32,143 nucleotides of DNA from an uncultured Clostridia bacterium (GCA_946407745.1 CAMJPQ010000042.1:1-32143), one strand, 5' to 3'; counted from the stretch's first letter, positions 15,759-23,098 are shown. The notes: a model not told the origin generated them from the letters alone. Translations and numbers: made by a program.

Positions 15759-16685
15759 ATGTTTATCGCGGACACACATTCTGACACGCTGTACGCCATC
15801 GGCTGGCACAAAGCGCCGGACGAAAAGCTGATGATCACACCCGAAAAGCTGCGCAGGGGCGGCGTTTCCCTTCAGACCTTCGCCCTCTGGACCGGCGCGA
15901 AGGGAAATCAGGGGGACTGGCGCGGCATTGTGCAGGCGGAGCTCTCCGCCGCCCCGAAAATGGAGGAAGCCGGCATCCGTCAGGTCTTCCGCCCCGCCGA
16001 GGCGCTGCCGTATGCTGAAAAGGGCGAGCACTGCTACATGCTGTCGGTCGAGGGCGGCGAGGTGTTCGAGCCCGGGCTTTCGACCGTGGCGGAATACCGC
16101 GGCCGCGGCGTGGTGATGGCCGCGCTTTTGTGGAACAATGAAAACGCGCTGGGCTATGCAGCAAAATCCGGCGACACACGCGGGCTGAAGCCCTACGGGC
16201 TGCAGGTGGCACTGGAGATGCAGCGCGTTGGCATGGCGGTGGACACCTCTCACCTGAACGAGGCGGGCTTCTGGGACCTGTTCAACAAAACCAACGTGCC
16301 GCCGCTGGCCTCCCACTCCTGCTGCAAGGCGCTGTGCGGACACGCCCGCAATCTGACTGACGACCAGATTCGCGCCATGATCCGCGGCGGCGGATACATC
16401 GGGGTGAACTTCTATCCCTTCTTCCTGGACGACGAGGGAAAGGCCGACTGCGAGACCATCTGCCGGCACATCGATCACATCTGCCAGCTGGGCGGCGAGA
16501 AAATTGTCGGCTTCGGCTCTGACTTTGACGGCATTGAGTGCACGCCATCGGACCTGCCGGACGCCGCTGCCCTCCCCCACCTGCTGGACACGCTGCGGGC
16601 CTGGGGCTTTGCGGAGGAGATCATCGAGGGCTTTGCAGGGCGGAACCTGCTGGCGTACTACGAGCGGATCGGTCAGGGAGCCTGA
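15759..16685 (+). CDS. Dipeptidase, peptidase family M19 (renal dipeptidase-like)
   Basis: M19 enzymes are cytoplasmic or secreted dizinc hydrolases that cleave dipeptides, often with broad side-chain range including D-residues at the C-terminal position. The 308-residue protein shows the expected metal ligands: His7 and Asp9 in 'DTHSDTL', a bridging Glu in 'LSVEGGEV' (about residue 92-95), His in 'VDTSHLNEAGFWD', His in 'PPLASHSCCKALCGHARNL', and the late Asp in 'GFGSDFDGIE'. No signal peptide is present. It follows the mutarotase closely and is probably co-transcribed, although no metabolic link between the two is known to me. A strong bidirectional terminator follows. Confidence 0.92.
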   Translation: MFIADTHSDTLYAIGWHKAPDEKLMITPEKLRRGGVSLQTFALWTGAKGNQGDWRGIVQAELSAAPKMEEAGIRQVFRPAEALPYAEKGEHCYMLSVEGGEVFEPGLSTVAEYRGRGVVMAALLWNNENALGYAAKSGDTRGLKPYGLQVALEMQRVGMAVDTSHLNEAGFWDLFNKTNVPPLASHSCCKALCGHARNLTDDQIRAMIRGGGYIGVNFYPFFLDDEGKADCETICRHIDHICQLGGEKIVGFGSDFDGIECTPSDLPDAAALPHLLDTLRAWGFAEEIIEGFAGRNLLAYYERIGQGA

Positions 16686-16691
16686 ACGGAC

Positions 16692-16733
16692 GCACAGTAA
16701 AAGCACCCACTTTCGCGGGTGCTTTTACTGTGC
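16692..16733. terminator. Bidirectional terminator between dipeptidase and rpmA
   Basis: A 19-base stem (16692-16710 with 16715-16733, one mismatch next to the loop) surrounds a TTTC loop. The stem contains AAAA/TTTT tracts, so it can work for both convergent units. Confidence 0.9.
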
Positions 16734-16740
16734 GCATCAA

Positions 16741-17040
16741 TTACATCGCGCTGGCGGCTTCCTCTACGGGATAGACGGAAACCTGCTTCTTGTCACGGCC
16801 CAGGCGCTCGAAGCGGACAGTGCCGCTCACCTTGGCATACAGGGTATCGTCCTTGCCGATGCCCACATTCAGGCCGGGATGGATTTTGGTGCCGCGCTGG
16901 CGCACCAGGATGTTGCCCGCCTGGGCAAACTGTCCGTCGGCGCGCTTCGGGCCAAGGCGCTTGGATTCGCTGTCGCGGCCATTGCGCGTGGAGCCCATAC
17001 CTTTTTTATGGGCAAACAGCTGAAGATTCAATTTCATCAT
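16741..17040 (-). CDS. rpmA: 50S ribosomal protein L27 with cleavable N-terminal extension
   Basis: L27 reaches towards the peptidyl-transferase centre with its N-terminus. The 99-residue protein begins MMKLNLQLF then [17 protein letters not shown], that is, a Firmicutes-type extension followed by the universal L27 start. In this group Prp protease removes the extension between the Phe and Ala. The Phe-Phe usually found before the cut is Leu-Phe here. The rest matches L27 throughout ('[23 protein letters not shown]'). The ATG at 17040 overlaps the prp stop (ATGA) and has GGAGGG seven bases before it; the ATG at 17037 is an alternative that would remove one Met. It is the last gene of rplU-prp-rpmA. 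Confidence 0.96.
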   Translation of the reverse strand: MMKLNLQLFAHKKGMGSTRNGRDSESKRLGPKRADGQFAQAGNILVRQRGTKIHPGLNVGIGKDDTLYAKVSGTVRFERLGRDKKQVSVYPVEEAASAM

Positions 17041-17384
17041 GGCGTTTCCCTCCAATGCTTTACGGAAACCCGTACGTATTTCGGATACTGGTTGCTGACA
17101 TCCCGCAACCCCTGCTCAAGATAGCCTGTCAGGAGCCGCGCGTCGTGCTGTTGTGTTTCGTCAAGGCCTGTGGGCAGTATCACACGCAGATAACCGTTTC
17201 CGTTATCCTTCGCGTCACAGCGGATGCCGCAAAGCGCTTCCAGGCTGTTGACGCAGGTGATCGCCAGCACCGATACAGCGCTGCACACGATGTCGCTGCC
17301 CGCCTCCGCGTAGCCGCTGTGGCCCTCAATCAGCCAGTCCCTGACAAGTCCGGCCTCGTCCCGCCACAGCTCACAGCGGATCAT
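17037..17384 (-). CDS. prp: Ribosomal-processing cysteine protease Prp
   Basis: Prp cuts the N-terminal extension of L27 and is essential in Staphylococcus aureus. The 115-residue protein carries the catalytic pair at the canonical positions: His22 in '[11 protein letters not shown]' and Cys34 in '[11 protein letters not shown]'. The length is normal. It lies between rplU and rpmA, the conserved arrangement in Firmicutes with extended L27; its start overlaps the rplU stop by one base (TGATG) and its stop overlaps the rpmA start, so all three are translationally coupled. Confidence 0.95.
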   Translation of the reverse strand: MIRCELWRDEAGLVRDWLIEGHSGYAEAGSDIVCSAVSVLAITCVNSLEALCGIRCDAKDNGNGYLRVILPTGLDETQQHDARLLTGYLEQGLRDVSNQYPKYVRVSVKHWRETP

Positions 17385-17692
17385 CAGGCGTTGATCGCGG
17401 TGATTTCCACCTTGGTGTAGGGCTGGCGATGACCGGTCACGCGGTCAAAGTTCTTCTTGCTCTTGTACTTGCCCACCTTGATCTTCTTGCCCTTGACCTG
17501 GGACACGACCTTGCCGATCACCATCGCGCCGGACACGGTGGGATTGCCAACGGTCACATTGCCCTCATCGCCGATCAGCAGCACGTCGAAGCTGATTTCG
17601 CTGCCATCCTCCTGGGCTACCTTCTCGATGTAGATCACATCGTTCTGGGAAACGCGGTACTGTTTGCCGCCGGCTGCAATGATTGCATACAT
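17384..17692 (-). CDS. rplU: 50S ribosomal protein L21
   Basis: L21 is a 23S rRNA-binding protein of the large subunit. The 102-residue product matches the family from end to end: 'MYAIIAAGGKQYRVSQNDVIYIEK' at the start (first part visible as YAIIAAGGKQYRV), 'GKVVSQVKGKKIKVGKYKSKKN' near residues 65-86, and the closing 'GHRQPYTKVEI'. It is the first gene of rplU-prp-rpmA, preceded by an AGGAGGTG ribosome binding site and a leader of about 85 bases. Confidence 0.97.
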   Translation of the reverse strand: MYAIIAAGGKQYRVSQNDVIYIEKVAQEDGSEISFDVLLIGDEGNVTVGNPTVSGAMVIGKVVSQVKGKKIKVGKYKSKKNFDRVTGHRQPYTKVEITAINA

Positions 17693-17776
17693 CCTGCAGC
17701 ACCTCCTCTTTCAAGACTCGCCGGATTGTGAAGGTTGCGCAGCGCGCATTGAAATAAACCCTCTCCGAGCGGTTGC
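17693..17776 (-). promoter_or_regulatory. rplU leader, possible L21 autoregulatory structure
   Basis: The predicted transcript leader contains complementary pieces, for example AACC and GGTT around a GCTCGGAGAG loop and GCGC-GCT-GCGC. Firmicutes rplU leaders often hold an L21-responsive element. I infer the same role here from position; I did not match a defined consensus. Confidence 0.4.
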
Positions 17777-17782
17777 CTCAGC

Positions 17783-17811
17783 AGTCTATCACGTTTCACC
17801 CCGGGTGTCAA
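17783..17811 (-). promoter_or_regulatory. rplU operon promoter, inside the 3' end of the upstream gene
   Basis: On the minus strand TTGACA (17811-17806) and TAGACT (17788-17783) are 17 bases apart. The -35 and the spacer lie within the last codons of the pseudouridine synthase gene, whose stop is at 17789-17791. Confidence 0.88.
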
Positions 17812-18721
17812 GCATAATCCCGTTTTTTTCAAGCGAGCGGAGGAAGGCCGGCGGCAGCGGCGCGGTGAAGGACAGCCGCTCCCCCGTGGCCGGGTGATTG
17901 AAGGCCAGCGACCAGGCGTGCAGCATCAGCCGCTCGACTCTGGCCCCGCGCGGGCTGCCGTACAGCGGGTCTCCGCAGACCGGGTGCCCGAGGCTTTTCA
18001 TGTGCACGCGGATCTGATGCGTGCGCCCCGTGTGCAGGTGCACGTCCAGCAGGGTGCACGCAGCGCCCTCGGCGAGCACGCGCCACTCCGTCAGCGCCTC
18101 GCGCCCGCCCTCTGCCACGGGAACAACAGCCATTTTTTTCCTGTCCGCGTGGCTGCGGCCGATGGGCAGCTCCACGCGGCCCTGCGCGTCCCGCATGTGC
18201 CCCTCCACCAGGGCACGGTAATGCTTTTCCACGGTGCGCTGCTGCAGCTGCTCAGACAGGCTCAGCTGCGCGGCGTCGTTCTTGGCGACCAGCAGCAGGC
18301 CGGAGGTGTCCTTGTCCAGGCGGTGCACGATGCCCGGGCGCTCCTCACCGCCGATGGAGCCCAGCTGATCCAGGTGGTACAGCAGCGCGTTGACCAGCGT
18401 GCCGTCCTCATTGCCGGGCGCGGGGTGCACCACCATGCCGCACGGCTTTTCCACCACGGCCAGGTCCGCGTCCTCATACAGTATGCGCAGCGGCAGATCC
18501 TGCGGCAGCGGCGCGGCGGGCTTTGGCGCGGGCACTGTAAGGACTACGGCTGCGCCGGGCTTCGGCTTCGCGCCGGCTTTTGTTTCCGGCTTGCCATCCA
18601 CCGCGGCGCAGCCCTGGGCGATCAGCCCGGCCACGCGTGAGCGCGTCAGCCCGGCCACCTCCGAGAGCAGCACATCCAGGCGGCGTCCGTCCGCTGTGCA
18701 GGTTATGATCTGTTCATCCAT
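17789..18721 (-). CDS. RluA-family rRNA/tRNA pseudouridine synthase (RluD-like)
   Basis: The enzyme converts specific uridines in structured RNA to pseudouridine. The 310-residue protein has an N-terminal S4 RNA-binding domain (about 12-62, 'RRLDVLLSEVAGLTRSRVAGLI'), followed by the catalytic domain with HRLDKDTSG at 133-141, where Asp136 is the nucleophile, and later 'HTGRTHQIRVHMKSLGHPVCGDPLYG' near 229-254. This build is that of RluD/YlyB-type enzymes, which act on 23S rRNA. It overlaps lspA by eight bases, the same lspA-rluD order seen in many Firmicutes. The 3' end carries the rplU promoter. Confidence 0.93.
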   Translation of the reverse strand: MDEQIITCTADGRRLDVLLSEVAGLTRSRVAGLIAQGCAAVDGKPETKAGAKPKPGAAVVLTVPAPKPAAPLPQDLPLRILYEDADLAVVEKPCGMVVHPAPGNEDGTLVNALLYHLDQLGSIGGEERPGIVHRLDKDTSGLLLVAKNDAAQLSLSEQLQQRTVEKHYRALVEGHMRDAQGRVELPIGRSHADRKKMAVVPVAEGGREALTEWRVLAEGAACTLLDVHLHTGRTHQIRVHMKSLGHPVCGDPLYGSPRGARVERLMLHAWSLAFNHPATGERLSFTAPLPPAFLRSLEKNGIMLDTRGET

Positions 18722-19166
18722 GACGGCTTTCCCACTCCTCCGGACGCACCAGCAGGCTCAGGGCCAGCAGGGCGCAGCCCACGCACACGGCTATGTCCGC
18801 CACGTTGAATATCGCGAAGCGGAACGCCAGCACCTCAATCATGTCCACCACTTCCCCGCGCAGCAGGCGGTCCAGCAGGTTGCTCACCGCGCCGCCGAGC
18901 ACCAGCATGGCGCCTGTGAGCGAGAGCGGCCCCAATCGGCAGCGCCGCAGCACAAGCCAGCACAGTGCCAGCACCGTGCAGGACAACGGCACCAGCAGCC
19001 ACGGCAGCCCGCTGAGCAGGCTGAAGGCCATGCCCGTGTTGGCAGCCAGGCGCAGACCGATCAGCCCGGGCACCAGCGTCACCGGAGCTGTGAGGAGCAG
19101 CGCCAAGGCCTTGGTGAGCTGGTCCAGTGCCAGGGCCGCCGCGGCGATCCACAGGTATTTCTTCAT
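18714..19166 (-). CDS. lspA: Lipoprotein signal peptidase II
   Basis: LspA cleaves the signal peptide of diacylglyceryl-modified prolipoproteins in the membrane. The 150-residue protein has four hydrophobic segments and the conserved residues of the family: Asp15 in 'LDQLTK', Asn43 in 'NTGMAF', 'GGAVSNLLDRLLRGEVVD' (92-108), and 'FNVADIAV' (120-127). The catalytic aspartates are expected to be Asp99 or Asp107 region and Asp124. The frame is open from 19217, but the ATG at 19166 matches the family start and follows AGGAG by a normal distance. At least one lipoprotein substrate is encoded in this window (27852-28652). Confidence 0.95.
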   Translation of the reverse strand: MKKYLWIAAAALALDQLTKALALLLTAPVTLVPGLIGLRLAANTGMAFSLLSGLPWLLVPLSCTVLALCWLVLRRCRLGPLSLTGAMLVLGGAVSNLLDRLLRGEVVDMIEVLAFRFAIFNVADIAVCVGCALLALSLLVRPEEWESRHG

Positions 19167-19227
19167 TATTAGAGGCTCCTGTCCGCAATGCGGCCCACAC
19201 AGTACAGGCCCGGCCATTGCTTTGCGT

Positions 19228-19252
19228 AAAAAAACGGCCGCATTCCGGCCGT
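19228..19252 (-). terminator. Terminator of the DUF1858 gene
   Basis: On the minus strand ACGGCCG (19252-19246) pairs with CGGCCGT (19240-19234) across a five-base loop, followed by a T-run (19233-19228). Read-through may supply lspA, for which I see no strong separate promoter. Confidence 0.88.
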
Positions 19253-19259
19253 TCAGCTT

Positions 19260-19478
19260 TTACAGCGTCCCCTCGTGGTGGTAGTCCTCCAGGTACTGCT
19301 GGATGGATTCCAGTACCTTGTCGGCATCCAGGCCGTGCACCATGCACGCCATTTCCAGAGACTCTCCAATGGAGGAGGGGCAGCCCACACAGTGCATCCC
19401 CTGCTGCATCAGTACGCCGGCAATGCCCATATCATAGCGGAGCATTTCGCCCATGGTCGTTTCCTTCGTGATTTCCAT
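19260..19478 (-). CDS. DUF1858 domain small protein
   Basis: The 72-residue protein matches the DUF1858 family: 'ITKETTMGEMLRYDMGIAGVLMQQGMHCVGCPSSIGESLEMACMVHG' in outline, with the Cys-x-x-Cys pair in 'HCVGCPSS' (residues 30-33) and an acidic end. Family members are small cytoplasmic proteins in anaerobes and are sometimes fused to ScdA-like or hybrid-cluster proteins, where the cysteines suggest a redox or metal role; the exact function is not known. It has its own promoter and terminator, and GGAGGG before the ATG. Confidence 0.88.
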   Translation of the reverse strand: MEITKETTMGEMLRYDMGIAGVLMQQGMHCVGCPSSIGESLEMACMVHGLDADKVLESIQQYLEDYHHEGTL

Positions 19479-19517
19479 TTAAATACCCTCCTGGCCCGCG
19501 GTTTTACCGCGAAACAC

Positions 19518-19546
19518 AGTATACTACTATGTTTTGCAGAATGCAA
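19518..19546 (-). promoter_or_regulatory. Promoter of the DUF1858 gene
   Basis: On the minus strand TTGCAT (19546-19541) and TATACT (19523-19518) are 17 bases apart. Confidence 0.82.
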
Positions 19547-19718
19547 GAGGAAAATGAAAACCCCTGCGGCGTGAGGAGGGCGCGGTTTTGCGGCATGCCG
19601 CGCCGGTGCACCGCCTTTCTGCCGTACCCTTTTCCCCCAGGCCGCCGCTTTCATCCACCGCCGCGCAAAGTTTAACCTGATTCTCATGCAATCATTCACT
19701 GCCTTTCATCAAACTCAC

Positions 19719-19747
19719 TGGACACCTTTATGCAGGCGGCCTATAAT
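19719..19747 (+). promoter_or_regulatory. Promoter of the coiled-coil protein gene
   Basis: TGGACA (19719-19724) and a consensus TATAAT (19742-19747) are 17 bases apart. In the leader a hairpin CAGCCG-CTG-CGGCTG (19784-19798) ends just before the GAGAGGAG ribosome binding site. Confidence 0.82.
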
Positions 19748-19813
19748 AAAACCGTCGGCAGGAAGCCGGCAGAAAGAAAGAGTCAGCCGCTGCGGCTGAG
19801 AGAGGAGCGACCA

Positions 19814-20335
19814 ATGAGTGATCTGGAAAAGGTACTGAAGGATGTTGTGATGGGCAGTGTGGGCGCCGTTGCCGCCGTGGTGGAAAAGGGCACCGAGCTG
19901 GTTCAGGAGCTGGTGAAGAAGGGCGAGGAAACCGTGAAGGCCAACCAGGGCGCCGCGGATGACCTGGTGCGCAAGGGGCAGAATGTGATGGACAGCTTCG
20001 CCAAGGCTGCCACCGATGCCTACACCGGTGTGAAGGACGCCATCAATGAGGCGCTGAAGAATGTGGACAGCATGTCCAAGGAGCAGCGCGAGGACCTGCG
20101 CCGCCGCCTGGACGAGCTGGACGCCAAAGAGGCTGACCTCATGCGGAAGGCGGAGGAAGCCGCCCGCGTCACCACCGAGCAGGGCACCGATTTCGTCAGC
20201 GAAATCCGCGAAGCGGTGCAGAGGGCCTCCGCCGACGTGCAGGAAGCCGCGCATCAGGCGGAAGAAGCGCTCAGGAACGATGTGCCCGTCATCACCATTG
20301 ACGAGGAAGAAAAGAACGACAGCACTGAGGGCTAA
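19814..20335 (+). CDS. Cytoplasmic coiled-coil protein, phasin-like
   Basis: The 173-residue protein is almost wholly helical and highly charged, with heptad-like spacing from residue 20 to 155 ('KGTELVQELVKKGEETVKAN', 'MSKEQREDLRRRLDELDAK'). The first 20 residues are amphipathic and more hydrophobic ('LEKVLKDVVMGSVGAVAAVV'), so it could attach to a membrane or granule surface. The build recalls phasins and related stress or lipid-associated helical proteins, but I see no defining motif and no polyhydroxyalkanoate genes nearby. The frame is open from 19730, but the promoter lies inside that part and AGGAG precedes the ATG at 19814. It is a single-gene unit with a strong promoter and terminator. 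Confidence 0.8.
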   Translation: MSDLEKVLKDVVMGSVGAVAAVVEKGTELVQELVKKGEETVKANQGAADDLVRKGQNVMDSFAKAATDAYTGVKDAINEALKNVDSMSKEQREDLRRRLDELDAKEADLMRKAEEAARVTTEQGTDFVSEIREAVQRASADVQEAAHQAEEALRNDVPVITIDEEEKNDSTEG

Positions 20336-20367
20336 CGAGTCCCACTGGCACTCGCGCCTATATGAAG

Positions 20368-20405
20368 CCGCTCCCCCTGCAGAAACGCAGGAGGAGCGGT
20401 GTTTT
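20368..20405 (+). terminator. Terminator of the coiled-coil protein gene
   Basis: CCGCTCCCCCTGC (20368-20380) pairs with GCAGGAGGAGCGG (20387-20399) with one mismatch, loop AGAAAC, followed by TGTTTT. Confidence 0.88.
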
Positions 20406-20413
20406 GCTGCATA

Positions 20414-21718
20414 TCATTCAATGATTTCATAGCACAGCGGAGGCCGCTGCACAGGTTCCCCGCCGATGGTCACCGCCGCGCGGATGGCCTGCTCAGCCCT
20501 TGCGGCTTCCTCCCCGGAGCAGGCCCACAGCTCGCACAGCAGGGTGTCCGGCGAGACCCTGTCCCCAATGCGCACAGGCAGGATGAAGCCCACGGAGTAA
20601 TCCAGCACGTCAGTTTTGCGCTGGCGTCCCGCGCCCATGGCCTGCGCCGCCAGCCCCAGGGCGGTGGTGTCCATGCGCTGCACATAGCCGCTCACGCCGC
20701 AGCGCACCGGCACGCGCACCGCAGGCTGCGGCAGCAGGCTCACATCGTCGCACACCCTCGGATCACCGCCCTGCGCGGCAATCAGCTGGCGCAGCTTTTC
20801 AAGCCCCGCGCCGCTGCGCAGGGCCTTTTCCAGCTCCCGCCTGCCTTCCTCCGCTGTGTTCACCCTGCCGGCGAGCCGCAGCATGTGGCTGCCCAGCAGC
20901 AGCGAAACCTCCAGCAAATCGCCCTTTGTCTTTCCGCTCAGCACCTCAATGGCGTCCTTGACCTCCAGGGCATTGCCCACATGAGTGCCCAGCGGCTGCG
21001 CCATGCCGGTCACCAGCGCCACTACCGGCTTTCCAGCCAGCCGGCCGATTTCAACCATGGCGCGGCCCAGCGCCACGCTGCCCTCCAGCGTCTGCATAAT
21101 CGCGCCGCTGCCGGTTTTCACATCCAGCACGATGGCGTCCGCGCCGCTGGCCAGCTTTTTGGACATGATGGAGGAGGCGATCAGCGGCAGGCTGTCCACG
21201 GTGGAAGTCACGTCCCGCAGCGCGTAGAGCGTTTTGTCCGCTGGTGCCAGGCGGCCCGTCTGCCCGATCACCGCCACGCCGATCTCCTTCACCTGCTGCA
21301 CAAACCGCTCCGCCGTCAGCTCCACGCTCATCCCCGGTATGGATTCCAGCTTGTCCAGCGTGCCGCCCGTGTGCCCGAGCCCGCGGCCGCTCATCTTGGC
21401 CACCGGCACGCCGCAGCAGGCCACCAGCGGCGCCAATACCAGCGTAGTGGTATCCCCCACCCCGCCGGTGGAATGCTTGTCCACCTTGATGCCCGGTATG
21501 GCGGACAGGTCCGCCACGTCGCCGGAGCGCAGCATCGCCACCGTCAGGTCGGTGGTTTCCCGCGCATTCATGCCCACAAGGCGGATGGCCATCAGCATCG
21601 CCGCCAGCTGGTAGTCCGGTATGGTTTTATTCGCCGCGCCGTCGACGAAAAAGGATATTTCTTCCCCAGTCAGCTCCTGCCCGAGCTTCTTTTTCGTAAT
21701 CAGGTCCACAATATTCAC
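20414..21718 (-). CDS. pdp: Pyrimidine-nucleoside phosphorylase
   Basis: The enzyme splits (deoxy)uridine or thymidine with phosphate into the base and (deoxy)ribose 1-phosphate, for pyrimidine salvage. The product has 434 residues, the usual length of Bacillus Pdp. Visible motifs are 'DKHSTGGVGDTTTLVLAP' (phosphate and sugar binding, about 80-97), and 'SGRGLGHTGGTLDKLES' (the family signature, about 109-125). The frame is open from 21868, but a GTG at 21718 follows a GGGGGGG Shine-Dalgarno and gives the expected start (MNIVDLITKKK); the promoter also lies inside the longer frame. Strict thymidine phosphorylase (DeoA) is the alternative; the length favours Pdp. It is a single-gene unit. Confidence 0.94.
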   Translation of the reverse strand: MNIVDLITKKKLGQELTGEEISFFVDGAANKTIPDYQLAAMLMAIRLVGMNARETTDLTVAMLRSGDVADLSAIPGIKVDKHSTGGVGDTTTLVLAPLVACCGVPVAKMSGRGLGHTGGTLDKLESIPGMSVELTAERFVQQVKEIGVAVIGQTGRLAPADKTLYALRDVTSTVDSLPLIASSIMSKKLASGADAIVLDVKTGSGAIMQTLEGSVALGRAMVEIGRLAGKPVVALVTGMAQPLGTHVGNALEVKDAIEVLSGKTKGDLLEVSLLLGSHMLRLAGRVNTAEEGRRELEKALRSGAGLEKLRQLIAAQGGDPRVCDDVSLLPQPAVRVPVRCGVSGYVQRMDTTALGLAAQAMGAGRQRKTDVLDYSVGFILPVRIGDRVSPDTLLCELWACSGEEAARAEQAIRAAVTIGGEPVQRPPLCYEIIE

Positions 21719-21754
21719 AGGGCAGCCCCCCCTTTTTACTGTTCTCTGAGTGTG

Positions 21755-21783
21755 AGTATAGCGCAGAACGCCCGTATTTGCAA
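21755..21783 (-). promoter_or_regulatory. pdp promoter
   Basis: On the minus strand TTGCAA (21783-21778) and TATACT (21760-21755) are 17 bases apart. Confidence 0.85.
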
Positions 21784-21868
21784 GGCATATCCGCCTCGGG
21801 CAGCGTGTTGCTTCACTATTACTGTCCGGAAAAAGGTTTGCCGCAGAAATGACACACATATTAATCAT

Positions 21869-21888
21869 TTGTTACATCAATGTGATAA
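21869..21888. promoter_or_regulatory. Possible operator, imperfect palindrome
   Basis: The site reads TTGTTACATCAATGTGATAA; its halves TGTTACAT and ATGTGATA agree at six of eight positions around a central CA. It lies 40-60 bases before a -35 element. The general look is that of a winged-helix regulator site (Crp/Fnr or Rex type), but it fits no consensus exactly. Confidence 0.35.
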
Positions 21889-21928
21889 AAATGTCGGATA
21901 ATTTTGAACAAATCGCAATGAACAGACT

Positions 21929-21957
21929 TTGACGGAAGCGGCAAAAGGCTTTACAAT
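21929..21957 (+). promoter_or_regulatory. Promoter of the 22031 secreted-protein gene
   Basis: TTGACG (21929-21934) and TACAAT (21952-21957) are 17 bases apart, about 70 bases before the likely GTG start. Confidence 0.75.
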
Positions 21958-22030
21958 CATTGTGGGGGAAAGTGCGCCGCACCACAGCATGCAGTGCCTC
22001 CCCACAGTGGACGAGAGGGCTGACAGGGGC

Positions 22031-23050
22031 GTGAAAAGGCTTTTACTGTGCCTGATGGCGTGGATTCTCTGCGCCGTGCTCCTTCCTGCCGCCGCGGGTG
22101 GCGAGGAGGCTGTTTTCGTCATTCCTTCCTCTGTGGACAGCCTTTCGCTTCCCGCCTTTGCCGAGCCGCTGACAATGAAAACAAAGCAGGCGGGCGGCAT
22201 CATCACCATCACGCTGTCCGCCCGTGCGGACGAGCTGACCGCCCTGTTTGCAGACGGCTCGGAGGCGCTGGATACCGGCAGCCGCACCGTGCTGCTGAAC
22301 ACAAACACCCATCGCTACCAGATCGGCACCACGCCGGCAGACGCGCTGCGCTTTGTGGACTGGTATCCCCCGAAGACCGCCGTGGATACCGTGCTGAGCG
22401 AGCATCCCGAGGTGGTCAGCCTGCAGCTGGTGGAGAATAAGAATTGCCTTTGCGCCTACGAAACCTTCCGCATGGTGGGAGACGTGGCTTACCTGATGCG
22501 CAGCGGCACCGTGCTGAGTGAGCACGCGCGCTCCGGCTCTGTCAACTGGGTGGAGCAGACAGTGGAGGGCTCTGACCTGTTCGGGCGCGGCCTGTCCGGC
22601 GCGCAGGCGAAGGTGCACTGGAGCATCAACGGCAACTGGGGCAGCTACTACGCCGTGCAGGAAACCGAGGGGCCGGACAGGATGCCCTCGCTGGCCTACT
22701 ATCCTATGAATGTGGACCAGTGGTATGTCAGCTTCGCGGAGGAGACCTATCCCACCGGCCCCGTGGCCGCTGTCCGCGCGGATTATCTGCCGGACAGGGC
22801 GCACAGCCTGGTGCGCTATACCGTCACCTGGCGCCTGGACGGAGGGCAGGAGCTGCAGGCAGTGTACAGCCCGGAGGACAGCCTGCTCAAGGCCGCGATT
22901 CTGGTTGACGGTGTGCCGCAGTGGGTCAACGGCAGTGAACGCTTCTTCATGACAGCCTGGATGCGCGTGGAGGACGGCTCGCTGGAAAGAGAGAACCTGC
23001 CCGCCCTTGCCGACTATGCCGAGCCGCCCAGGGCGGCGCAGCGCAGATAA
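22031..23050 (+). CDS. Secreted protein of unknown function
   Basis: I do not recognise this protein. With a GTG start at 22031 it has 339 residues and a clean signal peptide (MKRLLLCLMAWILCAVLLPA, cut near AAAGG/EE). The upstream part of the open frame lacks signal-peptide character and overlaps the promoter, so the start is after it; an AGGGG lies before the GTG. The mature part looks beta-rich, with many Tyr, Trp and Val residues ('VHWSINGNWGSYYAVQETEG', 'RYTVTWRLDGGQELQAVYSP') and no lipobox, anchor or catalytic motif. An outer, possibly wall-associated location is likely. It may share a transcript with the next gene, 48 bases on. Confidence 0.75.
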   Translation: MKRLLLCLMAWILCAVLLPAAAGGEEAVFVIPSSVDSLSLPAFAEPLTMKTKQAGGIITITLSARADELTALFADGSEALDTGSRTVLLNTNTHRYQIGTTPADALRFVDWYPPKTAVDTVLSEHPEVVSLQLVENKNCLCAYETFRMVGDVAYLMRSGTVLSEHARSGSVNWVEQTVEGSDLFGRGLSGAQAKVHWSINGNWGSYYAVQETEGPDRMPSLAYYPMNVDQWYVSFAEETYPTGPVAAVRADYLPDRAHSLVRYTVTWRLDGGQELQAVYSPEDSLLKAAILVDGVPQWVNGSERFFMTAWMRVEDGSLERENLPALADYAEPPRAAQRR

Positions 23051-23098
23051 GCTGCGGCGGCCAGGACTGCAACACTGTCCGAATAACCGTCAAGAGGA

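Larger units (their letters stand above)
19479..19813. other. Divergent intergenic region
   Basis: The region contains the leftward promoter of the DUF1858 gene, the rightward promoter and leader of the coiled-coil gene, and in between about 170 bases without a gene. In that middle part there are two adjacent perfect palindromes: GCGGCATGCCGC at 19590-19601 and CGGTGCACCG at 19604-19613. In the DUF1858 leader CGCGGT and ACCGCG (19497-19511) form a short hairpin. Confidence 0.6.
21719..22030. other. Divergent intergenic region between pdp and a secreted-protein gene
   Basis: It contains the leftward pdp promoter, an AT-rich imperfect palindrome at 21869-21888, and the rightward promoter at 21929-21957. 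No gene is supported here; the open frame that runs in from 22031 begins inside the promoter. Confidence 0.6.
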
